The notes under the pieces were generated by a model that had not been told where the DNA came from, did not search any database, and worked only from the letters and a program-made list of their open reading frames with translations. Both the position numbers and the translations under genes were made by a program. This document shows, piece after piece, positions 18,536-27,001 of a DNA stretch of 45,322 nucleotides. The stretch is from contig JALWMP010000099.1 in assembly GCA_026996165.1 (NCBI GenBank), forward strand, positions 1 to 45,322. The letters run 5' to 3'. Numbering within the stretch: position 1 is the first letter of the stretch; each line of letters starts with the position of its first letter. This DNA is from Campylobacteraceae bacterium. GTDB lineage: Bacteria; Campylobacterota; Campylobacteria; Campylobacterales; Sulfurovaceae.

Positions 18536-21112
18536 ATGAAACAACAATATAAGTCCTACGATGAAAGCTGTGCTTTTCTTGAAGCATGTGTCGAAAAATA
18601 TCCTGATTTAATTAGCATTGAAAATATAGGAAACACTTGGGAGGGTCGTCCTATTATGTTAGCGACTATCTCTTTACACGTTGCCTATGCTCATCTAAAA
18701 CCTGCTCTACTCTATACAGGTACAGTCCATGCTCGTGAATGGATTGGACATGAACTTGCTGTTGAGTTTATTGACTATATATTAAGTAACTATGATAGTA
18801 ACCCTGAAATTTTAGAAACCTTGACAGAAAATACACTCTATATTGTTCCATGCCTTAACCCTGATGGTTTTGTCTACTCTCAACGACACTTCTCTTTTTG
18901 GAGAAAAAATCGACGGAACAATGGAGATGGTACTTTCGGTGTTGACCTTAACCGTAACTTCTCTGAAGGCTATAGAAAATCAACTCAAACAAGTTCAAAT
19001 GTCTACTCTGGTCCTTACCCTTTCTCTGAACCTGAAACACAAGCAATTAAAAAGTTTGTTGATGAACATAGTAACATTACCATTGCTTTAGACTACCATT
19101 CACAAGGAAATGTCTTCTTCCCTGCTCATAAATTTAACCATGAGAGTGAGATTGAAGGAACTGACCTTAACTCACTATGTGCCAATATGAACTACCATAT
19201 CCATAAAATAACAGGAAGAAAGTATGGAATTAATAGAGGAAAACCACCAACAAAGCTTATATCTGGTTCAGGACGAGAGTACTACTACTCAAAAGGGATT
19301 ATAGCTGTTGTTGTAGAGGTTGGAACACGAAATATTCCAGACTATATTCAAAATATGACTGAGTCAGTCAATGAAAATATTCCTGCTCTACTTTATGCTT
19401 TAAGTGAAGCTAAAAACTACTCAAAAACAGCACCAAAACGTGTAGAGAACTTTGAAATTGTATCTTTTGATTCTAACTCTTGTGAACTTAAATGGGATTA
19501 TGATGAGGGTGCTAATGTATACTTTGAGATTTATAAAAACCTAAATAACAAAAAGGCATGTAATCAATCTTCTCTTATTGGTACTACCTCTAAGAAGTTC
19601 TTTAAAGACGAAAACTTAAATAGTGGAACTATGTACTTTTACTATATAAGAGCTGTTGATAAACTCACTAAAACACGCTCACCTTACCCTCCAAAAGTAA
19701 AACTAAAAACCCTCTTAGCTGAAAATGAATTTAGTCGAACAATCTTTCCTCATAAAAACGATGTAGGCTATGTCTCAGAGAAATCACCAGAGGCAAACTA
19801 TGGTCACTTTGGAGTAAACTCTTTAAAAATAGGGGTAAGTGAAGGTAGAGGAATCTCTTATGGAGTAATGAGCTTTGATTTGTCAAGCATTCCTAAAAAT
19901 GCAATTATCTTAGAGACTAAAATCTCTCTCTATCCTCTTAATCGTGTCTCTGCAAAAATCGAGAAGTATGGTGAGTGGTCTGTTAATATTATTGACCAAG
20001 AGACAGTTCCAAATATTCGTGACTTTGAACAGGTTCATAAAGCAAAGCATATTGCAACTATTGGACAGAGTATCCCTTCGGAAAAACTTACTCAAGGTAT
20101 ATGGTCACATTGGGATGCAAATGAGTTTGAAAATAAAATAATACAAAATGAATTAAAACATGGCAAAGTAACCTTTAAAATTGCAGGTCCTACAGAGTTG
20201 CCATTGGGTAGAGATTCTCAAATAATGATTTTTGATATTGGATATGGAAATCAAGGAGGAGGAATTCACTATAGACCATCACTTGATATAAAATATACTG
20301 TTCCTCCAACTGAAATTTCCATTCCACTTGAAAACTCTATGACTATTGCTCCTGAGGGTATAAACACAGAAGAGATGGCATGTGGTTTTAACAAAGATGA
20401 TGAGAAGATTTATGCCTATATGTCCTTTGATTTATCTTCTCTACCTAACCCTGATGAGGTGGTTATTACAGAGGCATGGCTAGAGGTTTATAATGACTCA
20501 ACTGTTAAAAAGAAGCTAGATATTCGCTACAATATTGAGTTTGTTGACTTAGAGGAGTTCTCTTACTCCGATATTAAGGAGAGAGAAAGAATAGAGTTTA
20601 TTGGGTATGAAGTGAGTTCTGCTGAACTTGGAGTTAAAAAGAAACATCACTTTATATTTGACCAATACTCTCGCTTAGCACTAGAAGAGAAACAGAGAGA
20701 GGGAAAAGAGGCAAAATTTATTATAAAACCTACTTCTGTCTTTAGTCGCAATCATATCATCAAATGGGCAAACTCTGGTAAAAATGCTACTCAATTAAAA
20801 ATTAAGTACATTAACCGTCGCAAGTTCCCTCTGCCATCTCCTGTTAATTTAAAGACAAAGATAGAGAACAAACTTATTAAGATTACTTGGGACAAGGTCG
20901 AAGATAGTGACCTAAAGGGATACTATGTAGTTAGAAATCGTTGGCATCCACCTAAAAATCCATTTGATGGTGTAAAACTCTATGCAGGATTGGATACTTA
21001 TACTTTTGATAACTTTGGTTCAACTAAAATGAATAAATACTTTGCTGTCTTTACTTATGATAATGTTCCAAACTATAGTCAACCTTCTATTATTGAATAT
21101 AAAGGAAATTGA
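18536..21112 (+). CDS. M14-family zinc carboxypeptidase with FN3-like and two DNRLRE-like modules, no evident signal peptide
   Basis: HAREWIGHE zinc motif, CLNPDGF, GVDLNRNF, DYHSQG and VEVGTRN. Repeated (M)SFDLSS(I/L)P beta modules, FN3-like segments before and after them. Confidence 0.85.
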   Translation: MKQQYKSYDESCAFLEACVEKYPDLISIENIGNTWEGRPIMLATISLHVAYAHLKPALLYTGTVHAREWIGHELAVEFIDYILSNYDSNPEILETLTENTLYIVPCLNPDGFVYSQRHFSFWRKNRRNNGDGTFGVDLNRNFSEGYRKSTQTSSNVYSGPYPFSEPETQAIKKFVDEHSNITIALDYHSQGNVFFPAHKFNHESEIEGTDLNSLCANMNYHIHKITGRKYGINRGKPPTKLISGSGREYYYSKGIIAVVVEVGTRNIPDYIQNMTESVNENIPALLYALSEAKNYSKTAPKRVENFEIVSFDSNSCELKWDYDEGANVYFEIYKNLNNKKACNQSSLIGTTSKKFFKDENLNSGTMYFYYIRAVDKLTKTRSPYPPKVKLKTLLAENEFSRTIFPHKNDVGYVSEKSPEANYGHFGVNSLKIGVSEGRGISYGVMSFDLSSIPKNAIILETKISLYPLNRVSAKIEKYGEWSVNIIDQETVPNIRDFEQVHKAKHIATIGQSIPSEKLTQGIWSHWDANEFENKIIQNELKHGKVTFKIAGPTELPLGRDSQIMIFDIGYGNQGGGIHYRPSLDIKYTVPPTEISIPLENSMTIAPEGINTEEMACGFNKDDEKIYAYMSFDLSSLPNPDEVVITEAWLEVYNDSTVKKKLDIRYNIEFVDLEEFSYSDIKERERIEFIGYEVSSAELGVKKKHHFIFDQYSRLALEEKQREGKEAKFIIKPTSVFSRNHIIKWANSGKNATQLKIKYINRRKFPLPSPVNLKTKIENKLIKITWDKVEDSDLKGYYVVRNRWHPPKNPFDGVKLYAGLDTYTFDNFGSTKMNKYFAVFTYDNVPNYSQPSIIEYKGN

Positions 21113-21119
21113 TTTTAAA

Positions 21120-21240
21120 CTACCAATGTTAAAAATGATTATAGTACGGTAGTAACTACCGTCAAAGCCTCTTAATATCTGACAATAATTAAAGTTTCTA
21201 GGAAGCTCCGCCATTTATAGCGGGGTAATTCACTTCCCTA
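21120..21240 (+). mobile_element. Probable IS200/IS605 (tnpB-type) right-end / omegaRNA-like remnant
   Basis: ACGGTAG-TAA-CTACCGT hairpin at 21146-21162, then TTTCTAGGAAGCTCCGCCATTTATAGCGGGGTAATTCAC with a GC-rich hairpin at 21206-21225. Resembles the conserved terminus of tnpB-encoding IS605-family elements; no tnpA or full tnpB nearby. Confidence 0.6.
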
Positions 21241-21504
21241 CTAGTCAATACACTTAATTAGTATTTTTTTAATTATATTTTTAAATCAATAAGTTTATAT
21301 TATATTAAAATATAAATCATTTAAAAACAAAAAAAATTATTATTAAATTATCTTTCTGTTTCCCACAGTATAATGCTTTGCTTTAGTATTAAAAAAGTTA
21401 AAAATCTTCAAAAAAGTCACAATTATAACACAACTTTACTGCTATACTAACCTTAAGAACATAAGTCAATCAAATAAATATAGAGTAAAAGGAGGATTTA
21501 ACTT

Positions 21505-22185
21505 ATGAAAAAAACAACTTTAACAAATTTACTTATTCTGTCAACTGCTATTCTATTTACAGCTTGTTCAAGTAAAGAAGGACCAGAGAAACAAGCTCAA
21601 TCTATAGAGAGTATTATTGCTCTACAGCAAACAAGAATTGCTTCATTGCCATTAGCTCAAACTTATCCTATTGAAGAGGAGGCAGCAGCAACTGTTGTTA
21701 GAACAAATTACAGACCATTAAGTTATGTTCCTCCAAGAATAGAACAAAGAACTTACTCTGTTCCAAGAGTCAATCCTTATATTGTTAATAAAATAGAATG
21801 GAATGCAAAAAAACTTTTAGGCAAAAAATATGTTTGGGGAGCAACAGGACCTTATACTTATGACTGTTCAGGATTTACACAAAAGGTATTTAGAGATGTA
21901 GGAATTAATATTCCAAGAGTATCAAGAGACCAAGCAAGGGTTGGAAAATATGTTGACTATGCTCACTTAAGAAAAGGAGATATGGTATTTTTCGATACTC
22001 ACAAAAAACGTACAGGTAAAGTAACACATGTTGGTATCTACTTAGGTAATGGGAACTTCATTCATGCTAGTTCAGGTGCGAAAAAAATTGTTATTTTTAA
22101 CTTTAACCAAAAGAAATTTTATAAAAATCGTTTCTTATGGGGTAGAAGAGTTATAAACACTAACACACGTATTGCTTCATTATAA
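21505..22185 (+). CDS. NlpC/P60 family lipoprotein (endopeptidase)
   Basis: Lipobox-like LFTACS; YVWGATGPYTYDCSGFTQKVFRDVGINIPRVSRDQ...THVGIYLGNGNFIHASS. Confidence 0.93.
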   Translation: MKKTTLTNLLILSTAILFTACSSKEGPEKQAQSIESIIALQQTRIASLPLAQTYPIEEEAAATVVRTNYRPLSYVPPRIEQRTYSVPRVNPYIVNKIEWNAKKLLGKKYVWGATGPYTYDCSGFTQKVFRDVGINIPRVSRDQARVGKYVDYAHLRKGDMVFFDTHKKRTGKVTHVGIYLGNGNFIHASSGAKKIVIFNFNQKKFYKNRFLWGRRVINTNTRIASL

Positions 22186-22305
22186 TCTTCATAAACCTAC
22201 ACTGTACAGGTGTAGGTATCTATAAAATTCAATAAAATATTGAAGGACTCACAACATTTAGTTAAGTACACTAAACTTTATTTATAAAAAAATATAAACT
22301 AAACC

Positions 22306-22334
22306 TTGACAAGATAGACTCAATGATGTATAAT
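22306..22334 (+). promoter_or_regulatory. Consensus sigma70-type promoter upstream of grpE
   Basis: TTGACA (22306-22311), 17-nt spacer, TATAAT (22329-22334). Confidence 0.7.
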
Positions 22335-22401
22335 TTCTGCAAATCTTCATTTATATCTTATTTGGAGATTCTAAAATATGAAATAAGGAGTAGTATCTAT
22401 T

Positions 22402-22971
22402 ATGAGTAAAGAAAATAAAAATTCTACAGTAGAGACTGAACCAGAAGTAGAAACTCCAGAGACTGAAGAGGTAACAAAAAGTAGTGAGAGTGAAGAAGAG
22501 CAAACTACTGATGAAATTACACAGTTAAAAGAGTTAGTTACACAATGGGAAGATAAGTACTTAAGAACTCATGCAGATTTTGAAAATGCAAAAAAACGTT
22601 TAGCAAAAGATAAAGCTACAGCTGTATCATATGCAAATGAAAGCTTTGCTAACGATATATTATCAGTTGTAGACTCTTTTGAGAGTGCTTTAGCAACTAT
22701 TGAAGCGATTGAGACAGAAGAGAGTTCTGAAGTATTAGATAAGATTAAAGAGGGGTTAGATTTAACCTATGCACAGTTAACTAAAGTTTTAGAAAAAAAT
22801 GGAATTAAAGCAGTAGAGTGTGAAGGCGAGTTTAATCCAGATGTTCATCAAGCTATTATGCAAGTAGAACATGATGAGAAGAAGTCAGGAGATATAGTAC
22901 AAGTTTTACAAAAAGGTTATACTATAAAAGATAGACTTTTACGTCCAGCAATGGTCTCAACAGCAAAATAA
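22402..22971 (+). CDS. grpE: Nucleotide exchange factor GrpE
   Basis: KYLRTHADFENAKKRLAKDK...DSFESAL...VLEKNGIKAVECEGEFNPDVHQAIMQVEHDEKKSGDIVQVLQKGYTIKDRLLRPAMV. Confidence 0.97.
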   Translation: MSKENKNSTVETEPEVETPETEEVTKSSESEEEQTTDEITQLKELVTQWEDKYLRTHADFENAKKRLAKDKATAVSYANESFANDILSVVDSFESALATIEAIETEESSEVLDKIKEGLDLTYAQLTKVLEKNGIKAVECEGEFNPDVHQAIMQVEHDEKKSGDIVQVLQKGYTIKDRLLRPAMVSTAK

Positions 22972-22983
22972 TCAATAAAATCT

Positions 22984-23011
22984 TAGAAATGCACCTAAAG
23001 TGGCATTTCTA
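22984..23011 (+). other. Intercistronic hairpin between grpE and dnaK followed by an A11 tract
   Basis: TAGAAATGC / GCATTTCTA 9-bp stem; A-run at 23015-23025. No T-tract, so not a canonical + strand terminator. Confidence 0.6.
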
Positions 23012-23070
23012 ATTAAAAAAAAAAACTATAATAACACAAATATAAAAAATAGATAATAAAAGGAACAAAT

Positions 23071-24951
23071 ATGAGTAAAGTATTAGGAATTGACTTAGGA
23101 ACAACAAACTCAGCAATGGCTGTTTATGAAAATGGTGAAGCAAAAATTATTGCAAACAAAGAGGGGAAAAATACAACTCCATCTATTGTAGCATTTACAG
23201 ACAAAGGTGAAGTTTTAGTTGGTGAATCAGCAAAGAGACAAGCAGTAACAAACCCAGAGAAGACAATCTACTCTATTAAAAGAATTATGGGGTTAATGTG
23301 TGAAGAGGAACATGCTAAAGAGGCAAAAGAGAGACTTCCATACCATATTATAGATAGAAATGGTGCATGTGCTATTGAGGTTTCAGGAAAAACATATACA
23401 CCACAAGAGATTTCATCTAAAATTCTTATGAAACTAAAAGAGGATGCAGAGGCTTACCTTGGTGAAACGGTAACTGACGCTGTTATTACAGTACCTGCTT
23501 ACTTTAACGACTCTCAAAGAAAAGCAACAAAAGAGGCTGGAACTATTGCAGGGCTTAATGTTCTAAGAATTATTAACGAGCCAACTTCTGCTGCACTTGC
23601 TTATGGTCTCGATAAAAAAGAGTCTGAGCAAATCGTAGTTTATGACCTTGGTGGTGGTACATTTGACGTTACAGTACTTGAAACTGGTGATAATGTTGTA
23701 GAGGTTATGGCAACAGGTGGAGACGCATTCCTTGGTGGTGATGACTTTGACAACAGAATTATAGACTATGTAGCTAGTGAGTTTAAAAATGAGACAGGTA
23801 TAGATATTAAAGCTGATGTTATGGCACTTCAAAGAGTTAAAGATGCAGCTGAAAATGCGAAAAAAGAGCTCTCATCTTCAACTGAAACAGAGATTAACTT
23901 GCCATTTATTACAGCTGATGCAAGTGGACCAAAGCACCTTGTTCAAAAGATTACAAGAGCAAAATTTGAGTCTTTAATTGAAGATTTAGTAGCCTCTACT
24001 ATTGATACCATTAAGAAAGTTCTTCGTGATGCAGATGTTACTAAATCTGATATTAATGAAGTAGTAATGGTTGGTGGTTCAACCAGAGTTCCGTTAGTTC
24101 AAAAAGAGGTTCAAAATTTCTTTGGAAAAGAGCTTAACAAATCTGTAAACCCAGATGAGGTTGTTGCTATTGGTGCGGCAATTCAAGGTGGGGTTTTAAG
24201 AGGTGATGTTAAAGATGTATTATTGCTAGATGTTACACCACTTTCTCTTGGAATTGAAACTTTAGGTGGGGTTACTACTAAAGTAATTGAAAAAGGTACA
24301 ACTATTCCAGCTAAGAAGTCACAAGTCTTCTCAACAGCAGAAGACAACCAACCAGCAGTAAGCATTCATGTACTTCAAGGTGAGAGAGAGTTTGCAAAAG
24401 ATAACAAATCTTTAGGTATGTTTGAGCTTAGAGATATTCCAGCTGCTCCAAGAGGTGTACCACAAATTGAGGTAACATTTGACATTGATGCCAATGGTAT
24501 CTTGACAGTTTCAGCACAAGACAAAGGAACAGGTAAATCTCAAGAGATTAAGATTACAGGTTCATCTGGACTTTCTGATGAAGAGATTCAAAAAATGGTT
24601 CAAGATGCAGAGATGAATAAAGCAGAAGATGAGAAGAGAAAAGCACTTGTTGAAGCAAGAAACCAAGCAGATGCTTTAGTTCACCAAACTAAGAAATCAT
24701 TAAATGATTTAGGTGATAACTTTGATGCTACAGAAAAAGCATCTATTGAAGCAGCGATTGCAGATGTAGAAAAACTCTTAAAAGATGACTCTACAACAAA
24801 AGAGCAGATTGAAGAGAAAGTTAAAGTGTTAACTGAAAAATCTCATAAACTTGCAGAGGCTGTTTACGCTAAAGAGCAAGGTGGAGCAACTAAAGAGCAA
24901 GGTGCTAAAAAAGTAGATGATGATGACATCATTGATGCAGAAGTAGAGTAA
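23071..24951 (+). CDS. dnaK: Chaperone DnaK (Hsp70)
   Basis: [42 protein letters not shown]...[16 protein letters not shown]. Confidence 0.99.
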   Translation: MSKVLGIDLGTTNSAMAVYENGEAKIIANKEGKNTTPSIVAFTDKGEVLVGESAKRQAVTNPEKTIYSIKRIMGLMCEEEHAKEAKERLPYHIIDRNGACAIEVSGKTYTPQEISSKILMKLKEDAEAYLGETVTDAVITVPAYFNDSQRKATKEAGTIAGLNVLRIINEPTSAALAYGLDKKESEQIVVYDLGGGTFDVTVLETGDNVVEVMATGGDAFLGGDDFDNRIIDYVASEFKNETGIDIKADVMALQRVKDAAENAKKELSSSTETEINLPFITADASGPKHLVQKITRAKFESLIEDLVASTIDTIKKVLRDADVTKSDINEVVMVGGSTRVPLVQKEVQNFFGKELNKSVNPDEVVAIGAAIQGGVLRGDVKDVLLLDVTPLSLGIETLGGVTTKVIEKGTTIPAKKSQVFSTAEDNQPAVSIHVLQGEREFAKDNKSLGMFELRDIPAAPRGVPQIEVTFDIDANGILTVSAQDKGTGKSQEIKITGSSGLSDEEIQKMVQDAEMNKAEDEKRKALVEARNQADALVHQTKKSLNDLGDNFDATEKASIEAAIADVEKLLKDDSTTKEQIEEKVKVLTEKSHKLAEAVYAKEQGGATKEQGAKKVDDDDIIDAEVE

Positions 24952-24971
24952 TCTACTTCTAATATTCTCCT

Positions 24972-25262
24972 ATGCACCAAGTTAGTTTAGAGGAGTTTAA
25001 AAAGTCTGTTGAGACTTTAGAACTACTCTCTCTTACGACTCAAGAAGATGTTCGCAAGAAGTATCTGAAACTATCTCGCAAATACCACCCCGATATGGAG
25101 GGTGGTTCTACCCAAAAATTCCAAGAGATTAGAAAAGCTTATGAGATTTTAGTAGCCTATATGGAAAATTTTCGTTTTGTCTTTTCTGAAGAGGAGTTTA
25201 AACAGCAAAATCCTATATTGGTTAATGTTGTAGATAGAGAAACATTAAGTAGTTTGAAATGA
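24972..25262 (+). CDS. Short J-domain protein (DnaJ-like, 96 aa)
   Basis: VRKKYLKLSRKYHPDMEGGSTQKFQEIRKAYEIL contains HPD; immediately downstream of dnaK. Confidence 0.85.
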   Translation: MHQVSLEEFKKSVETLELLSLTTQEDVRKKYLKLSRKYHPDMEGGSTQKFQEIRKAYEILVAYMENFRFVFSEEEFKQQNPILVNVVDRETLSSLK

Positions 25263-25294
25263 TGAAGTTTTTAGAGGTTTGATTTGTATGATAT

Positions 25295-25321
25295 GTAGGG
25301 GCGACCTCCGTGTCTGCCCTT
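25295..25321. repeat. REP-like GTAG-headed palindrome
   Basis: GTAGGGGCGACCTCCGTGTCTGCCCTT: GTAG head, GGGC-GAC...GTC-T-GCCC stem, locally GC-rich in an AT-rich background. Confidence 0.5.
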
Positions 25322-25324
25322 GGG

Positions 25325-26488
25325 TTAAAAAGTCGTTAAAAGCTGCAATACATTTGCTACCCCAAGCCCCATAAAAGTTCCAATAATATACCCCATCATA
25401 GCCATAAGCACCCCAACAGGAATAAGAGCTTTATGGTAAGCACCTGCTAAAATAGGAGCAGATGCTACCCCTCCAATATTAGCTAATGAAGCTACCCCCA
25501 AAGAGAACAAATCAAGTCTAAATAGTTTAGCAAAAAGTACCATAACTGTTGCATGAATTAAAATGATAATAAAACCAGCAACAATATATAGTGGGGCTTG
25601 AGTAAGTTCTGAAAAGTTGGCACGAGAGGCTATAAGTGCTACAATAAGATAGAGCATTATATTTGCAAGAGGTTCGGCAGAAGAGATTCTGTTTAATGGG
25701 GTTACTCCTGCTACAATTCCTGCTAATGTGGCAAAGATAACAATCCAAGTTGTTTCAGTTAAAAAAGAGGTTGTTGGTAGAAGTGGGGCTAGTTGTTGAG
25801 CAATAACAGAGACCATAAGAGACAGACCTAACATCATAAATAGAGATGGAAAATCAATAGCTCTCTTTTGCTCTGTTGTATCTAGGGTTGAACCAAGCTT
25901 TGTAAGTAGCTCTCCATCTGCTTTTGTCCACCTGTTAAACTTTTTAGCAAAAGGGACAAGAGCTAAAAGTATCATGACCCATATAGCATAGTCTATGGAG
26001 TCAATAAGTAACACATAGCCCATTTTTGAATCAGGTAGATTTAGAGCCGACTGAATGGCTACCATATTGCCTGTTCCTCCCATCCAAGAGCCACTTAACG
26101 CTCCAAAAGCTCTCCATGCACTTGTTTCAAATAGTGGGTGCATAAATGCAAACATAACTATAAATCCTAAAGAGATAGATAACGATGCCAAAAAGAAGGT
26201 AAGCAGAATCTTTTTACCTAGTTTTAGTATGGCTCTTATGTCACTTTGAAGTAGCATCAAAAATATCATTGCAGGTAGTAGGTTCGACTTAAAGCCTTTG
26301 TAGACACTGTTTATCTCTAGGGTTTTGCTCCAAACACCTAAGCTAGAGAGGCTCATAACCATAAAGTATAAAATAACAATAGCAGGTAGATACTCAAAGA
26401 GTTTAGCTTTTGTCTTTGCCTCTATATAGACAAGCATAGAGGCTATAAAGAGTAGAAGTGTTAAGTATGGGAAAGCGTTGGTTATCAT
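25325..26488 (-). CDS. DUF819 family integral membrane protein
   Basis: Multi-TM protein; GSWMGGTGNMVAIQSAL and SLGVASLANIGGVASAPILAGAYHKALIPVGVLMAMMGYIIGTFMG, typical of the DUF819 family. Confidence 0.82.
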   Translation of the reverse strand: MITNAFPYLTLLLFIASMLVYIEAKTKAKLFEYLPAIVILYFMVMSLSSLGVWSKTLEINSVYKGFKSNLLPAMIFLMLLQSDIRAILKLGKKILLTFFLASLSISLGFIVMFAFMHPLFETSAWRAFGALSGSWMGGTGNMVAIQSALNLPDSKMGYVLLIDSIDYAIWVMILLALVPFAKKFNRWTKADGELLTKLGSTLDTTEQKRAIDFPSLFMMLGLSLMVSVIAQQLAPLLPTTSFLTETTWIVIFATLAGIVAGVTPLNRISSAEPLANIMLYLIVALIASRANFSELTQAPLYIVAGFIIILIHATVMVLFAKLFRLDLFSLGVASLANIGGVASAPILAGAYHKALIPVGVLMAMMGYIIGTFMGLGVANVLQLLTTF

Positions 26489-26497
26489 ACCTCTCTC

Positions 26498-26851
26498 CTA
26501 ACTAAATAGGCGACTAAAAAAAGAGCCTTTTCCTGCTAGTTTATCAATTATGCTAAAGTAGTAGCTCTCATCTCTTAGACCTATGTCAGGATATTTGAGC
26601 TTCTCATCAGGCATAACTACTATGGTAAAAGGTATAGATTTTATCTTAAATGCGTTGGTAAGTTTTGGGTTTTCATTTATATTGCATTTAACAACTTTTA
26701 CGCCATTCTCTTCGCCATATTTTTCTAACTTTTCATCTATAAGTTTTTTAAGAGTTTGGCAGGGTGCACAGCTTGGTGAGTAGAAGTCTATAAAGACAGG
26801 TTTGTCACTATTTTTAATGATTGTTGTGTAGTTTTTATCTGTTAATTCCAT
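26498..26851 (-). CDS. Thioredoxin-family protein
   Basis: FIDFYSPSCAPCQTLKKLI active site CAPC and cis-Pro context KSIPFTIVV. Confidence 0.9.
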   Translation of the reverse strand: MELTDKNYTTIIKNSDKPVFIDFYSPSCAPCQTLKKLIDEKLEKYGEENGVKVVKCNINENPKLTNAFKIKSIPFTIVVMPDEKLKYPDIGLRDESYYFSIIDKLAGKGSFFSRLFS

Positions 26852-27001
26852 GTAGGAAGTTTAGCGAAAAAAGTGTTAAAAAATCTTGTAACCAAACCAC
26901 ACAAAAAATTAACTCATTTAGAGAAATGTGCATTATAAAGTAACATTATAACTACTATTAGTATAGAATAGTCTATCAAATTATTCTAAGAGGAGACATA
27001 G

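Noticed and set aside
21020-21214. 64-aa minus-strand ORF over the IS605-like remnant
   Set aside because: Spans the tail of the M14 gene and the hairpins; better explained as a chance ORF.
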